Source of the DNA: UBA2020 sp964551435
GTDB lineage: Bacteria; Pseudomonadota; Alphaproteobacteria; Micavibrionales; UBA2020
Length of the DNA stretch: 10,445 nucleotides
Direction: 5' to 3'
Assembly: GCA_964551435.1 (NCBI GenBank)
Contig: CAZKBS010000035.1
Location: forward strand, 1 to 10,445
The notes under the pieces are model-generated. The model did not search any database, was not told where the DNA came from, and saw nothing but the letters and a program-made list of their open reading frames with translations. The translations under genes were made by a program, and so were the position numbers. This document shows positions 7,661 through 10,445 of this stretch, one piece after another (position 1 is the first letter of the stretch; every line of letters starts with the position of its first letter).

Positions 7661-7677
7661 CTGAAGCGAAACTGAAG
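7661..7677 (-). promoter_or_regulatory. PmrA/OmpR-like direct-repeat box upstream of eptA
   Basis: On the minus strand CTTCAG (7677-7672), five bases, CTTCAG (7666-7661). Two six-base half-sites 11 bp apart are the layout bound by OmpR-family response regulators; the enterobacterial PmrA box, which controls eptA (pmrC), is CTTAAK-N5-CTTAA. A possible -10, GATACT or TACTTT (7652-7645), lies 8-10 bases downstream with no good -35, as expected for an activator-dependent promoter. Function is inferred from the layout. Confidence 0.45.
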
Positions 7678-7686
7678 GGGATAGCG

Positions 7687-7720
7687 AAAAAAACAAACCC
7701 GCATACAAGTGTATGCAGGT
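7687..7720 (-). terminator. Intrinsic terminator, minus strand (probably of the tRNA gene)
   Basis: Minus strand: ACCTGCATAC (from 7720), loop ACTT, GTATGCGGGT, then TTGTTTTTTT down to 7687. The stem is 10 bp with one G-U pair. It lies 28 bases after the tRNA 3' end at 7749 and insulates eptA from transcripts coming from the right. Confidence 0.82.
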
Positions 7721-7748
7721 CGGACGTTTATTCTTGAATAAGGGGAAG

Positions 7749-7766
7749 TGGTGCCCAAGGGCGGAT
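7749..7766 (-). other. tRNA 3'-end remnant, probable attachment-site core
   Basis: The minus strand reads TCCGCCCTTGGGCACCA ending at 7749. It fits tRNA positions 60-76: T60, T-stem CCGCC (61-65), acceptor strand CTTGGGC (66-72), discriminator A and encoded CCA. The matching T-stem GGCGG, the TTCGA loop and the rest of a tRNA are missing to the right, where the sequence becomes AT-rich and unrelated; position 58 is already wrong. A terminator follows at the proper distance on the left. This is the pattern of a recombined attachment site. The acceptor is compatible with a tRNA starting GCCCAAG or GCCCAGG (Phe or Leu types do); the isoacceptor cannot be decided. Confidence 0.65.
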
Positions 7767-7826
7767 AAGAAAAGCTAATCTATTTCTTTGATATATAACA
7801 ATATTTGTTTTGTTTTTCCGTGGAGC

Positions 7827-7848
7827 TACCGACATACTTACCGACATA
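7827..7848. repeat. Direct repeat TACCGACATA x2, possible recombinase arm sites
   Basis: TACCGACATA occurs at 7827-7836 and again at 7839-7848, a 12-bp period, about 60-100 bases inside the element from the tRNA end. Short direct repeats at that distance from a core site are typical of tyrosine-recombinase arm-type or excisionase sites; no recombinase gene is visible to support it. Confidence 0.35.
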
Positions 7849-8154
7849 AGAAATACTGTCACTAAGAGATGACACCTAACTCGATTGATTATATCACGGA
7901 TTAAAAAGGGAGTTTATTTTTTCACCTTCGTAAAGGACATCTCATTCATGAATAGTTTAGGTGAAGCATCTTACTTATTTTACATAGGCGTTAGGGCAAG
8001 CTTTCTTTGCCTAGTTGCAGATAATGTACGAATTTCAGTTACGCTGAATCCAAAAAAGGAGGGGCAGCATTAATAAAGCTGATCGCGAGCTCATTTATTA
8101 TAGCCATTTAATTCTTATTTGTTTAGCGTAAAGCAGAACAGCTAGGTGGGTAAG
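7849..8154. other. AT-rich stretch without a supported gene
   Basis: No convincing coding region. The best reading is 7949-8073 on the plus strand (41 codons from an ATG with AAGGA about ten bases upstream), ending at a strong AAGGAGG (8056-8062). Six bases after that motif an ATT could open a 20-codon frame (8069-8131). Neither resembles a protein I know. It looks like decayed island DNA or an att-proximal non-coding zone. Confidence 0.4.
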
Positions 8155-8271
8155 ATGATTGCTTTATCAGTCGAAAACTTCTCGTGCATTAAGTCAGCAA
8201 GCTTAGAAATCAAGCCAATTAATATAATTATTGGAGAACAGGGTATTTTGCAGGAAATATTGCAGCCGTAG
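8155..8271 (+). pseudogene. N-terminal remnant of an AAA/OLD-like ATPase
   Basis: 38 codons from the ATG at 8155, with AGGTGG five bases upstream. Residues 1-30 read as the first two strands and the start of the P-loop of RecF/OLD/SMC-type ATPases: ALSVENFSCIKSASLEIKP, then INIIIGEQG (22-30). In intact relatives this continues xGKS to complete the Walker A motif; here it continues ILQEILQP and a TAG at 8269. The same frame then stays open to a TAG at 8479, but the reading (cysteine- and arginine-rich) has no likeness to the ATPase core. I infer a deletion near 8244. ATPases of this group are common in anti-phage systems such as OLD, Gabija and PARIS, but 30 residues cannot assign one. Confidence 0.5.
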
Positions 8272-8496
8272 GGGGCTTCGAAAGTTGAAGCGCTTAAAAA
8301 ATGTTTAAATAAAAGGAAATTTGAAGGGAGCGGACTTAGGGCGATTCTTTGCCAGGGGAGGGGCAGAGCCCGCTGCTCGGTGCGCAACCATTTGGGGCAT
8401 ATTTTTTGTGTTGACGTTTTTATAAAGTGCCGCATTCTTCTTATCTGGCTTTTCGGTAAGTTTAATGATTGGGCTGTTTAGTATTTTGGGGTGAGT
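8272..8496. other. Gap between ATPase remnant and membrane protein gene
   Basis: No supported gene. It contains a small inverted repeat GCTTC...GAAGC (8275-8291) without a T run, and a locally GC-rich patch (8350-8400) unlike its surroundings. No convincing promoter for the gene at 8497 was seen; TTGACG at 8411 lacks a good -10. Confidence 0.35.
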
Positions 8497-8982
8497 ATGT
8501 TTTTGCGAGAGCTTGCGTATATTCTGGTCATACTTTTGACGATGGCGGCATATTTCGTTTATAAAAGGAAACAGCCGGATAGAGCAAAAGAGAACAGGCC
8601 TTATTTTGTTCTCGGTTCAATTCTGTTCTGCCTACTAATCGCCCTATTGTACGACTTCCTTATTCCGAACTCTGGGGGTTCGTTTCTCGCTGCGATGTCT
8701 CTCTCGGGGTATATCGCCTACCGAGTGGTTCTTCTGGTTCCGGAGAAGTTCAGGGCATATCTCATTTCCTTAATCAGTGCGGGTATGTTTTCCCTGCTGC
8801 TATACGGGTTTTACTTCAATTTTTCGGTATATAAACACGTAACTCAAATCCCACCCTGTCCCAGAAATCAAACGGAGCTGGGCTCTATTGTGACATCAAC
8901 AACAGATTTTCACAGAATTTTGAATATACCCGACCGGCCTCGATGCAGGGATCGGGAAACAGGTGAAATTCGGCAACTTTAA
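8497..8982 (+). CDS. Small four-helix membrane protein, unknown function
   Basis: 161 residues from the ATG at 8497 (a GTG at 8491 would add two); GGGG(T) lies about five bases upstream. Four hydrophobic segments: about 5-22, 37-56, 61-81 and 86-108. Lys/Arg clusters after helix 1 (KRKQPDRAKENR) suggest that loop is cytoplasmic. A polar tail follows (109-161) with cysteines at 121 and 150 (IPPCPRNQ, RPRCRDRE). I do not recognise the family and see no catalytic motif. The stop at 8980-8982 is 16 bases before the serralysin-like gene, so the two probably share a transcript. A role with its neighbour (holding, exporting or giving immunity to it) is speculation; it does not resemble type I secretion components. 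Confidence 0.6.
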   Translation: MFLRELAYILVILLTMAAYFVYKRKQPDRAKENRPYFVLGSILFCLLIALLYDFLIPNSGGSFLAAMSLSGYIAYRVVLLVPEKFRAYLISLISAGMFSLLLYGFYFNFSVYKHVTQIPPCPRNQTELGSIVTSTTDFHRILNIPDRPRCRDRETGEIRQL

Positions 8983-8998
8983 GATTTGGAGCGCTCCC

Positions 8999-9400
8999 AT
9001 GGTTTCGCATAGCTATTTTTTGCATCTACTGAACGAGAAAAACTTAAGTGCGCTCCAGGATCCGAATAACCCTAGATCTAACCCTAAATCAGGGGTAAGC
9101 GGCGTTGCTGTTTTGCCGGATGAAGAAACTGGAAAATACGAAATAACGTATACCGTTTTTAAAACAAGAACAGATGTCCTTAATGCGGGATATTACGGAC
9201 AAAATGCAACTTATCATGTCGTTGAGCAAGAGCATTACCTTCAACCAGTTGAGAATGCGTTCATAAATATAATGCAGGGCAGCTTTGGGGCCTATAGTGT
9301 ATTGTTTCAGGACGTCTCCAATATTGAATTCAAAGCCACAACTTCAGGCGTTGGTACAATAACGCTTGGTCAGTCGTATGCTGCCTCTTCTTTAGTTTAA
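8999..9400 (+). CDS. Serralysin-like protein, N-terminal fragment (frameshifted gene)
   Basis: 133 residues from the ATG at 8999, chosen because GGAG (8988-8991) lies seven bases upstream; a GTG at 8963 is in frame but overlaps the previous gene. There is no Sec signal, as is normal for serralysins, which leave through type I exporters using a C-terminal signal. The first part (YEITYTVFKT) and the stretch VENAFINIMQ...LFQDVSNIEFKATTS...TITLG match the layout of the M10 metalloprotease N-terminal subdomain: a long helix, then a strand pair. The frame ends at TAA 9398-9400, while the protein clearly continues in the next frame, so this and the following entry are one gene broken by a single base. 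Function as an enzyme is doubtful (see next entry). Confidence 0.62.
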   Translation: MVSHSYFLHLLNEKNLSALQDPNNPRSNPKSGVSGVAVLPDEETGKYEITYTVFKTRTDVLNAGYYGQNATYHVVEQEHYLQPVENAFINIMQGSFGAYSVLFQDVSNIEFKATTSGVGTITLGQSYAASSLV

Positions 9401-10439
9401 GGCGGCGAACGTAAGTGCGGTAGCTCTATCCCAAAATCATTACAATCATCCGCAAGCGTATGGGGATATTTGGGTTAACGTCGAGCACGGCGGAAAGCAG
9501 TTTGTCAACTTGTGGAAACAAGGAGATATTGTTCCCGGCACACATGCTTTTAAAATCTTACTTGAGGAAATTTCTCACACGCTTGGTATAGATATTTTTG
9601 GAGCAGACAACAGTCTGAGAAACGCTTCAATTGACAGCAACAAATATACAGTGACTTCATATAATCTTCATCAAGACATGAAGTATTACGACAACGTTTA
9701 CTCTAAACTTGATAAGATAAACGGCCCCTTCCCCAAGGGCCTTCAGTTGATGGATATAGCTGCTTTGCAAGAGATATATGGGCGCGATTACGAAACGCGG
9801 CGAGAGAGTACCATTTATTCAAAAAGTGGTGCTTTTACATCTGATGCGAGAGCGGATGCTTTTGTCTATACGATTTGGGATGGTGGAGGAATTGATTTGA
9901 TCGATGCCTCCGGCTATACGATCCCCGTCCCCATTTTCGGTACGGATGCCAAACATCAAATAGATCTTCGTCAGGGGATGTTTAGTTCCATAGGCTTCAA
10001 CGGAGAAGTGTCCACTGCGCTTCCTCCCTTGGGTTATCCAACATACAACTCCGTACCTTTTGATAGCGTAAAAAACGGCGTGCTTTACGATGCGGGCAAT
10101 CTTGCGATAGCTTACTTTACGGTGATTGAAAATGCTATTGGCGGTAATAACGGCGATTATCTTATCGGTAATGCATGGAGTAATATTCTATACGGTGCGG
10201 GCGGGAAGGATTTTATTTTTGGTGACAGTGCGTCTTACAGCAGATATCAGGGGGTTGCGGATAACGAATTTCTAGGCGATGACGACAAGTTCATCAATGA
10301 TCGCAAAGAAAACAATCAATGGGTTCTCTCTACCGCTGCGGGCAATGCGAACGACATCCTTTTAGGCGGAATGGGGAATGACATTCTATATGTGCGTCAA
10401 CCCCTATTTTGGAGTCCGGGTTCAATAGGTACAGCCTGA
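9396..10439 (+). CDS. Serralysin-like (M10/RTX) protein, C-terminal part; zinc site degenerate
   Basis: Continuation of the gene at 8999 in another frame; likeness begins at about 9399 (AANVSAVALSQNHYNHP, GDIWVNVEHGG). There is no real start here; a TTG at 9510 is merely available. The zinc motif HExxHxxGxxH reads EEISHTLGIDI: the first histidine is E (codon 9564-9566), the second is kept (9576-9578), the third is I (9594-9596). The Met-turn SVMSY reads TVTSY (T at 9654-9656); its tyrosine is kept. Next come DIAALQEIYG (from 9753), AFVYTIWDGGGIDLIDASGY and IDLRQGMFSSIG, the M10 C-terminal domain, then calcium-binding RTX nonapeptides at 10140-10225 and 10338-10391. Frameshift-corrected length is about 480 residues, near normal. 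The end GSIGTA lacks the usual acidic-plus-hydrophobic type I secretion tail. Confidence 0.65.
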   Translation, partial: FKAANVSAVALSQNHYNHPQAYGDIWVNVEHGGKQFVNLWKQGDIVPGTHAFKILLEEISHTLGIDIFGADNSLRNASIDSNKYTVTSYNLHQDMKYYDNVYSKLDKINGPFPKGLQLMDIAALQEIYGRDYETRRESTIYSKSGAFTSDARADAFVYTIWDGGGIDLIDASGYTIPVPIFGTDAKHQIDLRQGMFSSIGFNGEVSTALPPLGYPTYNSVPFDSVKNGVLYDAGNLAIAYFTVIENAIGGNNGDYLIGNAWSNILYGAGGKDFIFGDSASYSRYQGVADNEFLGDDDKFINDRKENNQWVLSTAAGNANDILLGGMGNDILYVRQPLFWSPGSIGTA

Positions 10440-10445
10440 GCGATT

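Larger units (their letters stand above)
7749..10445. mobile_element. Left end of a tRNA-inserted genomic island (partial)
   Basis: Starting at the tRNA remnant and running off the window. Base composition falls from GC-rich to visibly AT-rich at about 7765, gene density drops, and the content is accessory: a broken ATPase, a small membrane protein and a frameshifted serralysin-like protein. No integrase, transposase or conjugation gene is present in the visible part, so the type of element is unknown. The right end and the copy that restores the tRNA should lie beyond 10445. Confidence 0.55.

Noticed and set aside
7749..7766. Reading GCCCAAGGGC as a plain hairpin instead of a tRNA end
   Set aside because: A four-pair stem with a two-base loop is too weak, whereas the CCA end, T-stem strand and downstream terminator all fit a tRNA 3' end.
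7885..8131. Small frames 7949-8073 and 8069-8131 (the latter from ATT after a strong AAGGAGG)
   Set aside because: Short, no likeness to known proteins and a non-standard start for the second; kept only as a note in the gap entry.
8142..8435. 97-codon minus-strand open frame
   Set aside because: It overlaps the ATPase remnant, which has recognisable family sequence and a ribosome binding site; the minus reading has neither.
1..10445. CRISPR array, insertion-sequence ends, integrase or transposase genes
   Set aside because: No regularly spaced repeats of the right size and no recombinase motifs were seen in any frame.

Overview
The window looks like a piece of an alphaproteobacterial chromosome whose right quarter is a foreign insertion. 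The assignment rests on the cluster ubiA / rsmE / plant-type (GCS2) glutamate-cysteine ligase, the GC-rich codon usage of 75-7613, and family-level resemblance; species cannot be read from this.

Chromosomal part (1-7748). A Sec-exported, probably beta-barrel outer-membrane protein (75-995, +) converges on a two-anchor membrane protein of unknown role (1031-1792, -) that has a near-consensus sigma70 promoter. Then come ubiA (1920-2819, -; ubiquinone synthesis) and, divergent after 50 bases, rsmE (2870-3628, +; 16S rRNA U1498 methylation). gshA (3876-5345, +; first step of glutathione synthesis) has a strong promoter (TTGACA, 17 bp, TATAAA), a roughly 130-base leader, and two matching palindromes one 21-bp step apart upstream. 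A bidirectional terminator at 5369-5388 separates gshA from a small cysteine-rich lipoprotein (5414-5809, -) and an EptA/MCR-type phosphoethanolamine transferase (5925-7613, -). Upstream of eptA lie a CTTCAG-N5-CTTCAG direct repeat resembling a PmrA/OmpR-family box and a perfect 9-bp hairpin directly against the Shine-Dalgarno.

Junction (7687-7850). A minus-strand intrinsic terminator is preceded by only the last ~17 bases of a tRNA gene (CCGCCCTTGGGCACCA). The rest of the tRNA is absent, and unrelated AT-rich sequence starts there. This is the expected appearance of one end of an element integrated into a tRNA 3' end. Two TACCGACATA repeats 12 bp apart inside the junction could be recombinase arm sites. 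No integrase is visible; the other end lies beyond the window.

Inserted part (7767-10445). It is AT-richer and partly decayed. It holds a 38-codon remnant of an AAA/OLD-like ATPase broken inside the Walker A loop, a four-helix membrane protein (8497-8982), and, 16 bases downstream, a serralysin-like (M10/RTX) protein split by a single-base frameshift near 9396-9400. That protein has lost two of the three zinc-ligand histidines and the Met-turn methionine, so it looks like a pseudoprotease or a decaying protease. It runs to within six bases of the window end and shows no recognisable type I secretion tail.
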